From: Galaxea fascicularis | Lineage: Eukaryota > Cnidaria > Anthozoa > Scleractinia > Euphylliidae | DNA: 64,000 nt | Direction: 5' to 3' | Assembly: GCA_948470475.1 (NCBI GenBank) | Contig: OX419338.1 | Location: 29,809,773 to 29,873,772 of the forward strand | In this document: positions 45,606-57,434 of the stretch, one piece after another | How the letters are laid out: each line of letters begins with the position of its first letter | Position numbering within the stretch: position 1 is the stretch's first letter | The notes under the pieces: model-generated | Databases searched by the model: none | Told to the model about the DNA's origin: nothing | What the model saw: only the letters and a program-made list of their open reading frames with translations | Program-made: the position numbers and the translations under genes

Positions 45606-45759
45606 GCGATGAATCGTATACAAATGATGACTGTCACTCAGTCGGATACGAAGGGTGAACTCTTCATCTTTTAAAATCAGAAAAGTCTGATGAGATCTGA
45701 AAGCACTCCTTCGTTCCTTGCTCTGTTTACCAAATGTTTTTTTGGTTTGTTCTTACCGG

Positions 45760-45862
45760 TATGATCACAGGGAAGAAACCGAAACAACAGAAGATGAAAG
45801 CGTCGTAAGTGATGACAGTGATGAAGAAACTGAAACAAAACAGGAAAATCCATATTTAAGGT
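45760..45862 (+). CDS. possible acidic exon
   Basis: Between an acceptor-like tgatcacag and a possible donor ttaag|gtctgt lies an open stretch encoding EETETTEDESVVSDDSDEET and ETKQENPYLR. Acidic, low complexity, no family recognised. It could be an exon of an unidentified gene or chance. Confidence 0.2.
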
Positions 45863-46240
45863 CTGTCGTTGTCTCCTTGCCTCGGCCTTATGATGATAGG
45901 AACCGAATAAGGTTATTGCTTATAGGTCCTTATAGTGATCCTTGATTCTCTTGATTCTAAACTCGTATCCTCTCCACGCCCGCTACTGGTCTGATCCTAT
46001 AGACATGTGGCATTTAGATCACAGAACGAAACTTACCAACCGCGTCTGAGTTGCAGCGGTTACATCCAGTGAAAGGTTATCTTAGTGTACGATACATGAT
46101 TCTTCCTGAGTTTTCTTATTTATTTAGGAGACGTGCGTGAAACGCGTGTGACAGCAAGTGACAGGACATGTTTCACATGATATACTGCTAACCGAAATTG
46201 GGCGTTCGGCGTTCTGCGTTCGGCAAATTACCCCTGCCGT

Positions 46241-46510
46241 GGCATAGTTGCCTTTCAACGCTCAATGAACGAGTCATAATCATGCCTGTGTTGACGTCTT
46301 TCGTGGTTCATTCGATGGCCTTCGTATAAATTTAGACTATCCTCAGGCCGTGGCTGAAATGTAATGCGCTCTAAATTGGCATATTTGCCTTTCAATGCTT
46401 AATGAACGAGTCATAGTCATGGCTGTGTTGACATCTTTGTTGGTTTATTCGTTGGTTTTCATAATTTACACTATCCTAGGCCGTGGATGAAATGTCATGA
46501 CTCAATTCAC
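46241..46510 (+). repeat. tandem duplication, 2 units of about 137 bp
   Basis: Unit 1 from 46241 (ggcatagttgcctttcaacg) and unit 2 from 46378 (ggcatatttgcctttcaatg) share aatgaacgagtcata.tcat and gctgtgttgac. Non-coding. Confidence 0.75.
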
Positions 46511-47690
46511 GGACCGTATGAACCTCCATACGCTCCGTATGTCAAATTTACGGACCGAACGAACTTGTACGGTCCGTTACCCCACCGAAATCGCGGGTGA
46601 CATATTTGAATTCCTTTGAGTTCGTTTAATATGAGATGCAATTCGCGGTCCGTTAATACCTCCGTACGGGGTTTCCTGGAAAAGTAGGAGCAAGGATCAC
46701 CGGATCACCGGATCACCGGATCAAGGATCAGGGATCAAGGATCAAGGACCAAGGATCAAGGATCACCGGATCAAGGATCAAGGATCAGCTCAAAATAAAT
46801 TAAATTTATTAAATAAATTAATATACATTATTGACTGCACCCCTACGTGACTCAGAAATAAGATAAAATTAGCCAAAATCGGCACAAAGATAATAAATAC
46901 AAATATACCAGGAGCCCATAAATATATAAAAATAAATTACAAACGGTTCAATTCACATGAAATTTCCAAATTATCCCTTTTGTCGGTATGTCTCACTCCC
47001 GGTTCAATTTCAAAACACAAGCCAGTTTTGGCGACTGCCGGAGTAAACAGCTGCTTTAACTTCATCTCTTCAAATTTTTTCTGACAAACGACTAAAACGT
47101 CTTCTTCTAAGCAAGTGATTCTTCAGATGCATTCCATAGGATATGAAGTCAGTAAAAATTTGAAGAGATGAAGTTAAAGCAGCTGTTTACTCCGGCAGTC
47201 GCCAAAACCGGCTTTGTGTTTTGAAATTGAACCGGAAGTGAGACATATCACATAAGGGATAATTTGGAATTTTCATGTGAATTGAACCGTTTGTAATTTA
47301 TGCAGAAGTGAACAAAACACACAACAATTGGCACTTCCACAAAGTGGTATGGCTTTTCAGTATTTAGTATATTTGTATCTATTACTGATCTTTGTGCCGA
47401 TTTTGGCTAATTTTATCTTATTTCTGAGTCACGTAGGGGTGCAGTCAATAATGTATATTAATTTATTTAATAAATTTAATTTATTTTGAGCTAATCCTTG
47501 ATCCTTGATCCTTGATCCGGTGATCCTTGATCCTGCTTTTCCAGGAAACCCTCCGTACGGTCCGTATTTATGGACCGAACGAACTGTACCGAACGTTAAT
47601 CGCAAATGACGGTCCGAATCAGTGGGAACGAACTGTACGGACCGTTCATCATAAATTACGGTCCGTATCAGTGCAGGTGTTTTGGAAATG
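46500..47690. repeat. repeat rich in palindromic ACGGTCCGT words
   Basis: ttacggaccgaacgaact, tacggtccgtta, acggaccgttcatc and similar words occur at 46500-46659 and continue at 47561-47680, either side of the foldback element inserted at 46670-47550. Confidence 0.75.
46670..47550. mobile_element. 881-bp foldback element with 10-bp target duplication
   Basis: Ends GGTTTCCTGGAAAAG and CTTTTCCAGGAAACC are inverted. CTCCGTACGG lies on both sides (46660-46669 and 47551-47560). Inside the left end are tandem ggatcaa/ggatcacc units; then arms of about 330 bp with ctgcacccctacgtgactca and cacaaagataataaatacaa inverted against the right half. A 9-10 bp duplication is usual for Mutator-like (MULE) elements. 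Non-coding. Confidence 0.85.
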
Positions 47691-47939
47691 GATGGCAGAA
47701 AGGTGAAACAAAACTAATTGTAAACAAAATTTGGAAAGAATCGACATTATCTTTCTCTTGTTAATTTCCTTTTCTGGAGTTCAACCCTTTGGTATTGATG
47801 TTATCATTTCACTTCATTGTTGAAAAAATGTGGATAAAAGAAACCAAAGCCAACTCTGTCTGTGTTTTGTCTTGCTTGTGATCTCAGGGTGAGGGGGGGG
47901 GAGGGTGGGGGTACTCCAGATTTCAAGTGACGGGGACGA

Positions 47940-48325
47940 TCGAATGGGGGCAAAAATCAAAACCCAATAAAATCTCTAGGGCTTCCACCGAAACTCCAAA
48001 AGATCCCTGGACCAAACATTAACTCCAAAAAAACCATGCCAAATCTCCGAGCGTTAAAAATTTCCAGAAAGGATTAAGTGATATAAAACGAAAAAAAAAA
48101 CACACACACACAGCCTTGAACTATGCGGATGGGATACGTGGGTACTATTCCCGGGGCACTACCACGAATCTTCAGATTGTTTTGAATGCCCAAAATATCC
48201 CCACTTGAATCAAGCCTCACAAAACTTTTCCTGCAAAAAAAAAAGGAATATAAATAAGTTTGAAACCCCGCCAAAAATCCTTCGATCATCCCCGTCACTT
48301 GAAATCCGGGGTATCCCCCCTGGGC
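47940..48325 (+). repeat. dispersed repeat, uninterrupted copy
   Basis: Paralogue of 25990-26223 plus 26897-27040. Here the sequence is continuous and shows the state without the foldback. Includes a poly(A)-(CA)n run at 48090-48110. Confidence 0.7.
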
Positions 48326-48329
48326 TTGT

Positions 48330-49050
48330 GAGTAGCTTAATATTCATTAGCTGTTTTTCTTCAAGAAGGTTTTTTTAAGTCAGCGTTTTTACCCCCTTTT
48401 GTGAAGGATGAAGGCAGCCCTTCAGTTACGCGCTGCGGTTACTCTCTTATTATCTCAGGATCAACAGATAAACCGTGACAGTTCATCGGTGTGTCATACT
48501 TGGAGACCCACGGGCAGATCAGTATCAAATTTCTCCTTGTAATATCAACACTTTATAAAACAGAGTGGTCACGAGAATTAAGGACAGGATCACACAAGAT
48601 GAATTTGTTTGATATCTTAACAATTTCTCTCTACTAATTTGTTAGGAATTGTGTAGGGGCAACAAATGAGAATTTAAATTTTGATCTCGGGGTTTAAAGG
48701 GTTAAAATACTGCAAAGATCAAAAAACAAAACGCTTTTTTTATGGTGGTGTTTATAACATGTATAAGATAAAATTCAAGCTCTTCTATCGTTTGACTCCC
48801 GTTAAACTGTGAACATTAAAACGACAGTTGGTCAGTACTGTTCAAGCCAAAGTATTCTTTCAAAGCCACATCTGACTCACCTACTCACGTCGGTTTGTTT
48901 CGAGGGAATCTGCATTTCGTGTAAGTCGAAACCACTTCTAAAATTAAGAAAGATTGCCAAAGCCAAGCTGTCCCAGCTTGGCTTTGCCCGCTGATCAATA
49001 ATTTTCTCATACCTTACAACTGAGCATGAATATGAATGTTGTTGAATATA
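48330..49050. other. no gene recognised
   Basis: Contains 48569-48699, a repeat shared with 32689-32818. Otherwise unassigned. Confidence 0.4.
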
Positions 49051-49914
49051 ATACTATATGGCCATTTCTGAACAGTGGCGGCATCGCCTTTAAAATACAC
49101 GCAGGGCTTTCTAAAATTCCGACAACTGCGGGAAAGACTTTGGGAAACTTAAGTGACGACGACAGCAACGAAAACGCCACGAAACAATAGGCTTGATGAG
49201 CAAAAACAATGGCTCTGTACCTGCGTTTTACATTTTGGTACACTTCTTTGCCGTTCTTATCGAGAACGTGGGCGCATGATGGTAAGTTTTTCTTTCGTTT
49301 TCTTTACTTTAACATGCACCGTTCACAGTAATTTAGACCCTGGTCCGCTCGCCAGCATCTTTCCCGTTAACCTAATTGGAATAATAATCGCGAAAGACTT
49401 ACAAAAACGAGAAGTTTTATCTTGAAAACTTGTTTCGTTGCCATAGTCGTGGTTGCTTTTGCTTCTATTCTCCCTGGGGGAGGTAATTGTGGTACATTTT
49501 TTTTGCGGGCAAATCATTACGCTGGGAGAGCTGGTACGGGTGACCGTGCGCAACTTGTTGAAAATTTAGTGTAACTTCAAGTAGCAAAAGAATACCTGAA
49601 GTTTAAGTGTTTTTGTGTGCAATTCCTCGTCGATTAAGTTCAGCTGCGAGTTTCAGCACAGGCACCCCGAGCTCATGGTATGAGAGTACCGTGTCACGCA
49701 ATATAAACAAGATGGCTTTAAATTATAAGGACTTGTATGGGAATCCCAGCAATCGGTTCTAGTTGATAGATATACGGAAAAAATTCTTAATAAAAAATCC
49801 TTGTCTGACACCCAAGGTGTGTTGCTTTCTATCTGTGTGGTTATTTTTCCAATCTATCGCGATTTGAGCGATTTATGTTCTTCCTGTGTTTCTACTCTTG
49901 AAAGAAAGACAAGG

Positions 49915-50339
49915 TCAGTGCGTATTGATTCTGTGCTATCAGATCCATCACCAATTACACACGGAGTCCCCCAGGGAGCGATTCTTTCGCCGCTCCTCTT
50001 CTGTATTTATCTAAACGATCTGCCAGGCGCTCCTCAATTCTGCCAGCTCAAGTCATACGTCGATGACTCGAAAGTTTTGCTATCTTTTCCCGTAGCTGAT
50101 GTCATCGACGCTAAGTTCAAGCTCGAAGATGATTTGCGTAATGTTGCCACTTGGTGTTGCACAAATGATTTGTTAATAAATCCTGAGAAAACATGTAATG
50201 AATGAATGAATGAATGATTGAATGACAGTTAGAATTTAACAATATTAGCTTGTTAGATGTAGCTTGCATTTTTATTTGTAGATAGGTTCTGAAAAACCTT
50301 TTTGGGAGTATTCATTAAAGTTTATTATTGTTATTATTT
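49915..50339 (+). mobile_element. LINE fragment with AAGG duplication
   Basis: Encodes THGVPQGAILSPLLFCIYLN then DLPG, the YVDDSKVLLSF catalytic box and NDLLINPEKT, typical of a non-LTR RT. After codon 134 of the open frame the RT is lost and a 3' UTR with (gaat)n and attaaagtttattattgtta follows. AAGG occurs at both borders (49911-49914, 50340-50343). It is absent from copy A of the block. Confidence 0.85.
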
Positions 50340-50559
50340 AAGGTGACACACTCCATTTGGGACAGCCCTTCCAAGCGAAGCCCATAATTCCACGGTAAAA
50401 TATCCCATGGCCACAATTCCGACGCAGAATCCAAAGAGAAGGTTTGCCTTTCATTTCAACTCTCTAAAAGCCCAGTCGCAGTCCCTTGAGCAATGCCAGC
50501 CTGCAGTTTGTTTCCCAAAAGAAACGAGAAAACGATGGCCGACGTCCGTGTACAAGTTT

Positions 50560-51508
50560 AGAGACCTTAAGCAGCAGACGTTCGTGAGCCACGAACGGCA
50601 TCTTCTTCCGCGGGGAAACTGGGTCGAAGACGGGGTTCATGGCGCCAAAATTAAAGTTAAGCTTCCGCGGGAACACGACCGTCGTTTCTGTTCCTGACAG
50701 TAAACATGACCGGATTTCAAGAGGTCAGAGACGTGCTTTTCTTTTAGGTAGCCAACTACTTCTGACTCGGATCTTCTTGTTTTATTCTTCAAAGGCAATG
50801 ATGTTGCATCATCTTGCTCGCCATTTACAAGCTTCCTCTTCTTTGTTTTTCTAATGTTCTCCATTCCAGTTTTTCTTATTTCCTGGGCTTTAGACTTATC
50901 CTGTTCAGGTTTTCTTTTAGCTTCGTTTCCCTCTTCTTCGCTTAAGTCTTCTTCAATAAGCTCTTCCAGAAGCACCTCGAGTTCGGTCTGCTCCACTCCG
51001 ATACCACTCGCTCTTTCTTCGGTGCTTAACTTTTTCCTATACTTGGACGAGATTATTCTATGGCGATCCCGTACGGCATGTTTGGACACTGTAAATGTTG
51101 GTGTATCATAGCTACACAAAGTATCTGCGATTTGCTGCCATACTTGAGCTCGCTGAACTGTTCAAGTTTTCTTCGTGGACTTAAAGATATCACCGTTGCT
51201 CGAATTTCACAAGCCAAACATAGATCATGTTTTTCAGTCCACTCCATTTCCAAACCTGTACAATATATTGAAAATATATACTTTGAGCTTTATAAAAAAG
51301 TAGCGTCGAAAAATAAACAAAAAAATTCCTAAATATCTTACCTAGACGTCTTAAAAGGTGGACGTTCTGGAGAGAACCGAAAACATGCCGTTCTGGGGTC
51401 CGCGCTGCCAGAGACGAACGTGATGCGATGCGCAGTATGAAATAAAATTCCCAAAGTAACTTCCGGCCGCCGTTCGTGGCTCACGAACGTCTGCTGCTTA
51501 AGGTCTCT
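50560..51508. mobile_element. Harbinger-like DNA transposon, Myb gene only
   Basis: Perfect 40-bp terminal inverted repeats start AGAGACCTTAAGCAGCAGAC. TTT is duplicated at both borders (50557-50559, 51509-51511), and copy A at 43570 shows a single TTT. The inner part of each end is itself palindromic (CGTTCGTGAGCCACGAACG). Its only coding content is a minus-strand Myb/SANT-like gene; no DDE transposase. The superfamily is inferred from the Myb gene and the 3-bp duplication. Confidence 0.8.
50637..51253 (-). pseudogene. Myb/SANT-like DNA-binding protein of a transposon, frameshifted
   Basis: Minus strand. The N-terminal frame (from 51253) reads MEWTEKHDLCLACEIRATVI; the second frame, entered after a 1-base shift near 51150, reads RAQVWQQIADTLCSYDTPTF then VSKHAVRDRHRIISSKYRKK and ERASGIGVEQTELEVLLEEL, then a Lys/Glu-rich tail. 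The W....D..L..EI and W..IA..L......F.V....VRDR pattern is that of Myb/SANT-like (trihelix) proteins carried by PIF/Harbinger elements. Broken by the shift, so inactive here. Confidence 0.7.
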
Positions 51509-51619
51509 TTTACCCCGACACAACGACTGTTGAAATCGGCTTGGTAACCTCGTGGCGTACCCAAACGTAGGCTCACAGGGGTGGTAGGCCAAAGACGCAC
51601 TTAACAGTCGTTGAGACGC

Positions 51620-52400
51620 ACATAACAGACGACAAAACATTTGCATCTGTCCTTCTTGGCGACTTCGAGAAGCTGCAATTCCGCTATGTTTATTTGCTCA
51701 TATATTCGTGCGTTAACGTTTATTTGGCACCAAGTTTGCTCGTGTTCAGTGTTTTCCGAGAATAGAACCTAGTCTTGTTTTTCGAAAACTCTTCTTTTTG
51801 TCCGTTAGGTCGTCTACTTTTATACTTCCCGATTTTATACCAGACGGCTTTAACGTCTCAGACGTCAAATGCGTCGTTGAGACGCACTTAACAGACGACT
51901 TTAACGTCTCAGACGTTAAATGCGTCCAGTATTAAAACGGGACGCCCTAACTGGGACGCATTTAGCCCTTGGTCCTTTGTTCATCTGCACCTCGTTCCTT
52001 CCTTGCTCTCTTGGTCAACAAGACAAAAAAACAACTTTATGCCGAGGCTACATCTAGTTCCACGTCCATCGCCAGAACATGCTGATTCCTAGACTGATTT
52101 TTGTCACAAAAATATTTGCATCTGTCCTTCTAGGCGACTTCGAGATATAAATTTGAGAGGCTGCAATCCCGCCACGTTTATTTGCTCATATATGCGTGTG
52201 TTAACGTTTTATTTGGTGACGAGTCTGCTCGTGCCCAACGTCTTCCAAGAATAGAACCTAGTTTTCTTTTACAAAAATCTTGTTTTTGTCCGTTAGTTTG
52301 TCTACTTTTATGCGTCCCGTTTTTATACCAGACGGCTTTAACGTCTCAGACGTCAAATGTGTCTTGACGACTTTAACGTCTCTAGCATAAAAACGGCCAA
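51620..52400 (+). repeat. tandem duplication, about 485-bp unit
   Basis: Two units starting near 51639 and 52110 share tttgcatctgtccttct, gcgacttcgaga, tttatttgctcatatat and the palindromic ttaacgtctcagacgt. Also related to 43641-44110. Confidence 0.75.
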
Positions 52401-52850
52401 TTACGCATCTAACTCAGTTTTGTCGCGCTCCCAACTCCGTTAGTGGTTGGGGTCAGGATACGCCGCTTTAACCAAGTGCCACAATTCTAACATTTACTGC
52501 CGTTTATTTCCTCTCATGACACGTGGTGGGAAAACTACAATCACAATAATCGAATATACAATCAGCTACAGAGAAAAGACTAAGGAAAACGAAACGAAAA
52601 TAATTACTTACACTGTCCACCTCCTAGCTCGATTGGGTAAGGAAAAAACCTGGATGATTACTGCACTCAGAATGGACGATAATCTTAATCAACATTCTAA
52701 CAATACTCCTGAAGCAAGTCTCTGTGGCGTGGCCAAGTGAGGGCTCCGATTACGCGTAAAATCTTTTTGTTAGTAGGTTAGTAATTGATTAAATGAGAGA
52801 ACGGAAATAGCGTGACTTGCGTTACAAGTTTAGTTCAGTTTTGAGCTGTA
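52400..52850. other. no supported gene
   Basis: A 97-codon frame (52447-52740) includes TTITIIEYTISYREKTKENE, faintly like the middle of a fibronectin type III domain, but it lacks clear splice borders and partner exons. Confidence 0.25.
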
Positions 52851-52929
52851 GCCGACCACTATTATCCTGTAAAAATACTTTCTGGAAATGTCTTTTACTT
52901 AATTTATAATTTTTTGCTACAAAAGCTGG

Positions 52930-53110
52930 AGGGGCGTTGACCCCCCCCCCCCGGCTCCTCCTGCTGCGCGGTCTCACAGTTTGCGCGTAGCTCACAGTTT
53001 TCCTTGAGCGTCGCTCTCGGAATATAATGTCCGCGGACAAACATCCAAGCATATTTTCGTGCCAAATGGAGACTATTGTTTACATAACCACTGGAAAGTC
53101 GATACGTTCT
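52930..53110. repeat. dispersed repeat, paralogue at 57430-57580
   Basis: ctcacagttttccttgagcg, cgctctcgga, aatgtccgcggacaaacatc match 57435-57530 in the same order. Confidence 0.7.
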
Positions 53111-53369
53111 TCGTGGGTGACATTAAAATAACAGCTGCTAACCAGAGAGTTTGTGGGCGGTCATCAATTCATACTGATGTATTTGTTGCCCAAGCGTTGC
53201 TTGGGGAGACAAAAGTTGCTCTAAGTTGCTTGCAGCACAAAACGTTGCACGAAACTAAAAGTTAAAAATAAAGTTGCCCAGGACAATCTATACAGACCTA
53301 AGTGGTACTTAACTGTTTTCAAGCGCACGTTTCTGGCCGGTTTTTGCCATTTTTCGAGAGTAAGAAATC

Positions 53370-54090
53370 AACGCGATCTCGTCATTCGTTATTTGGCGTT
53401 ACGATGGAGATTTTTGCTGATCTAACTCCGTCTTTCTTGTCACGCTAGTTGTTGTTTATTTGTCAAGCGAACACTCGCGAGAGACTTGGTGCGTATTCGA
53501 TTTATAAGTGTTTTTTCGAGCCATTTGCCACTTCAGAAGTCCCCAGTCTAGCATTCTTAAGCTGGGTTTGGACTAGAGGCAATCCTCTGAAAGAAAACAA
53601 AGGTGGAAAACGAAAAACGAAATGGTCTCAGCGAGCCATCTGGACACTGGTGGACGAGTGAGGCTGTCTTTCAATTCTGGCCTTTTTGTGGATGGCAGCC
53701 AGGACCTAGCATGGCAATTTTGGTTTGTTTTGACATGCATATAATGAAGTCAGCCGAATATATCGCCGGTAGGACTGGATGACCGGTAGAACTTATAAAA
53801 AATATATGAAATAAAAATTGGCGGACTTCCATGTCGCCGTTATCAAGGAATTACCCAGAATTCAATTCGGTTGTGAAGACGAAAAATTCACATGAATGGG
53901 AATGGCTGAACTTAAAGAGCTTTTGCTCTGCTTGCCAAAGGAATGACTGCAGTGTTGAAAACTTTAAGACAAAAATGCGTATTTTTGGTGGTGTTCGAGG
54001 GTGTTCAAAGCAAACATTTTTGGTCAGTGTAGCAGAACAAACGGTCATTTTTAATGGAAATCTTCAGTTGTATTGAGATGAATGGCTGCT
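53370..54090. repeat. dispersed repeat, inverted relative of 36.0-36.9 kb
   Basis: See 36010-36900: tataagtgttttttcgag, ccacttcagaagtcccc and tcaaggaattacccagaatt are the landmarks. Confidence 0.7.
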
Positions 54091-54309
54091 AAAGTTTAAA
54101 CAACTAAGCATTTGGCACTAACAACGGTTCATTTCAACTTTCAAATTCCAAAAAAGCTTCCTTAGGAACCGGAATTTAAGGCTCCTCTGGAAAAGAGTTA
54201 CACGGCACTCTAGCTTCGATAGTATTTTTAATATTTAAAGCCGGGAGGTTTAGCCTTCAAATATTGGAAAGTATTTTTAATATGTAGGTTAATGTTTATA
54301 ACCTACTGT

Positions 54310-54428
54310 TTACCGTTTACCCGTTCTTCGTTCCTCCTTCCTCGTTCTTCGTTTCTCGTTTCTTGTTCCTCATTCCCCGTTCCCCGTTCCTCGTTCTTCG
54401 CTCTTCGTTCCCAGCTTCCCTCTTCCTT
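54310..54428. repeat. CT-rich microsatellite (ttcctcgttcttcgt)n
   Basis: About 110 bp of imperfect ttcctcg/ttcttcg/ttccccg units. Confidence 0.8.
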
Positions 54429-54499
54429 GATTAAAAGTATCCACAGCGCGGAAGTGATCGATGATTTTACTAATGGCAACGAAAGTTCACCTCATCCCA

Positions 54500-55035
54500 G
54501 GTTCATTGGCTTCTTAGCGCCAATGTAAGCGAAGTGGAAACCTTGTTCTTCCCGGGATTTTCCTACTCAGTAGGAAAGACCAGTTAAACAGTACGTAGCC
54601 TTGACATGGGCCATGCATGGTAAAAGTTGTAATTTTTTGCTTGAACGTAAGACGACTCATGAGAAATGTCTGGGTTTTGTCTTTACATAGCGTATAGCTT
54701 AACCAATGATTTTGGTGTGTTATATTTAAGGCTCAATTTCTTGGTTGTCTTCTCTTAACGCTGCAATCATAGAAATCCTGGTGCAATGGCCTATTCACGG
54801 CAAAGTAAGATTGTTTTTATTTTTGTGTATGTATATTAAAGAAAATTGCTTTCGTTTGAATTAATGAAGTTATGATAGGTTACTGTAGTTCTTTACTCGT
54901 TATGTAGGATCAGAAGCCCAGAATTTTGAATCAAGACAAGCCCAGACTGACCAGGTGAATAAATGTTGTCTTTACAGTGATATGTTTTGCCTCGATGATG
55001 TCGCCTATTCTTCCGGCTTTTCTTGCTCGAGTTAT
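54500..55035. repeat. dispersed repeat, paralogue of 7.8-8.3 kb
   Basis: Same order of landmarks as 7800-8310 (gcgaagtggaaacc, ccagttaaacagta, caagacaagcccaga, gatgtcgcc). Interrupted on the right by a MITE at 55036. Confidence 0.65.
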
Positions 55036-55740
55036 CCTGGCCAAACTATCGAACAAAGTTGGATTCAACGTTCTAACTTTGCTCGATCCCAACATTGTTC
55101 GACCGTTTGGTCGCCCGTGTTGGATGATAATCGTCCAACGTCTTTTGCTCGATCAAGTGTTGATTCTGCTCGACGAATTTTGCAACAAAGTTGAGCGAGT
55201 CACATTCGCCCCGCTACCCAAACACAAATCTCTATCCTATTTTCAAGCCTAGGTTTCTCGCGTCATTTGCATTAAAGATGGCGGACAAGTGAAGAGGACT
55301 TCGTGGTTGCGGATGAACAGCCAGAGAGCCAGAAAGAAAAAAAAAGATTGGAAGTTGAAAAGGTCGAAAGTTGAAACCTTTGAACAGATGTATGTCCGGT
55401 TTAATAGTGTGTAAAATTTCTGCGAACTACTCCGGGCTCATTCTCATCATCTCCTTAAAGGCGCATGTATCTTGCTCACAGGATATGCAAATACCGTTTT
55501 CTTCTCGTTCTCCTGGCCATTTTCCCCCTCGCTTGATATGTGATTTGCATCCTTAAACAGCTCCGATACCATGTATACTATAGGCACTTTGGTTTCCGTG
55601 TCTGTCCTTCATGTTTTCAAATTTAGCGCTCGGTAGCTTGTTTCGTCTAGCAATGTTGAATAGTGTTTTACCACTATCTCAACATTCACATCGAAGAATG
55701 TTGGATGTGGGATCTAACTTTGTTCGATAGTTTGACCAGG
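55036..55740. mobile_element. MITE, CCTGGCCAAACTATCGAAC ends
   Basis: CCTGGCCAAACTATCGAACA (55036) is inverted against TTCGATAGTTTGACCAGG (to 55740). Inner atcaacgttctaac/aacattgttcgac words are partly inverted. A fragment of the same family is at about 14905-14965. Non-coding. Confidence 0.7.
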
Positions 55741-55748
55741 GCTATCCA

Positions 55749-55996
55749 TCAAATATTTTCGTTCGCAAGCCATTGATCCAAACGCATCACGTGACTGAAT
55801 ATGCCCCCATCTAAAACCGGGGAATATATAAACAATAGTCTCCATTTGGGAAGGCTATTGTCTTTGTTATCCTTCAAATATTTTTTGCAACACGCATTGG
55901 GGAATATCATCGGATGTTCCCCGGTTTCAGCTCGGACATATTCAGTAACGTGATGCGTTTAGACCAAATTAATCGAGTGGGAGCGAAAATATTTGA
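55749..55996. mobile_element. foldback MITE
   Basis: TCAAATATTTTCG and CGAAAATATTTGA at the ends, then AAACGCATCACGTGAC/GTAACGTGATGCGTTT inverted further in, and CCGGGGAATAT/ATGTTCCCCGG near the centre. Confidence 0.75.
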
Positions 55997-57430
55997 CAGA
56001 TTATAGTTCACAAAAATTTAGTCTTGAACTAAGTCACGTTGACGTACATTTTTATTTCGAAATGTCCCTGAATGTTTATTTCCATGCGGTGTTCTCGGTG
56101 TTCTCAAATATAAAATATTCTCAACACGTCTGCGAAAGAGACACGGTCTTCTCAAGTTGGCCCAGAAATAATTCGTTTTAATATGAATAGGAATTAATGT
56201 TGCGCCCTCTTGTGATCTTCAAGTCGCGTTCTAGACGTTGGACAAGGAATCAACGTTGCTTGGGTGCGCGATCTTGATGTCACGATTTTGTCAGTTTTGG
56301 AGCGCGCGAGCGAGCGGCGCAAGGGAGATGGGGCGGGGAAAAGGAAAAACCCTTCTCCAATCCTCGTTCCCGTCGGGGCTTCCCCGCTTGCTCGCGCAAT
56401 CCCCCGAACAGATCCGCCAGCTACGCAGGCTATCCCTAACACGACAAAGATAAGCTTAAATTCAAATAGAACTTTTAATCTGGCATGAATTCTATACTAC
56501 CTATATTTTCCACCGTGAAGATCTAGACCGACAACATAGGAAGTTGATGTGACTGGAACGTGACTAGTAGACTATTACTGTCGTCGTATTTCAAGACTCT
56601 TTTTGCATTTACCAAAGTATCTTACCTTACAATTCGTGGAAAGAAGGCTCTCCAAAAGTTGGATGGGGGCTAGGCACGGGGTAGCCTGCGTAGCAAGCAT
56701 TCACGTTCAAACCCGTTCATATTTGACGCATTCTGGTAGCGCGAAATTTGGGAAGAGAGCAAAAATTAGGAGGACGGGGATGGAGTTCCTTTCCTCCATT
56801 GTTTGCTTTAGACCCAGTTTGCGCGCGGCCGCAATGTGGCAAACTTCGTTCGAACAGAAACGCTTGCCTCGATCGTAACCTAGGGACGGGGACGCTGGGA
56901 CACGTGTTCGGGGACGCGGGAACACGAGATGTGGGACGCAGGGAGGCCCATTGACCAAAAGAGCACGGGTATTTCTTTGTAAAAATTATGGGCACCGTGC
57001 CCGGCGCTTTTTAGCGGGTCCGTGTCGATTTTTGCCTGTAGTGTAAATGGCCCTTTAGTCCTTACGTGCTAGGTCTCAAAGAAAATGCTGTAGAGATCTA
57101 GCATATGGAGGTGTTGCAGCATGAAGTGATTTATAAACCAGTTTTAGCACGTCTTGGATCCTTGTGTTCAGCAGCGTCAGAAATAAGACGTAAGCTTGTT
57201 TGTTTAGCGCTTCTACAGTTTTTCTCACTAGCTCCAGAGAAGTTGCCTGATACACTGTTAGTCCTAATTTTCTAAGCTATAGTCTTGGGAAAAACAGGTT
57301 ACTCCTGCTCCCCTCCATTAAAACATTCTTTGGATATATTTGGAATAAATATTGAAAATAGGCTTTAAAAATATAAAATAGGCATATAAAAATATGCTCG
57401 GATATTATCTTTAGACATTATCAGTTCCTC
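55997..57430. other. no gene recognised; old repeat pieces
   Basis: Includes 56535-56640 (paralogue of 8515-8620) and inverted GC-rich words ccagctacgcaggct (about 56417) and agcctgcgtagcaagc (56682). Short frames at 56603-56995 lack support. Confidence 0.4.
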
Positions 57431-57434
57431 GGAG

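Larger units (their letters stand above)
49055..51620. repeat. duplicated block, copy B (with two insertions)
   Basis: Matches 42430-43640 except for two segments: 49915-50339 (LINE fragment) and 50560-51508 (DNA transposon). Removing both gives the order found in copy A. Confidence 0.85.

Noticed and set aside
52447..52740. Possible fibronectin type III exon
   Set aside because: Only a faint pattern (IIEYTISYRE); no acceptor, no partner exons and no conserved Trp/Tyr/Leu set.
54292..54528. 78-codon frame rich in Ser/Phe
   Set aside because: Product of the CT-rich microsatellite.
56603..56995. Overlapping frames on both strands in a GC-rich stretch
   Set aside because: No family pattern or splice support; GC-rich repeat sequence keeps stop codons rare.
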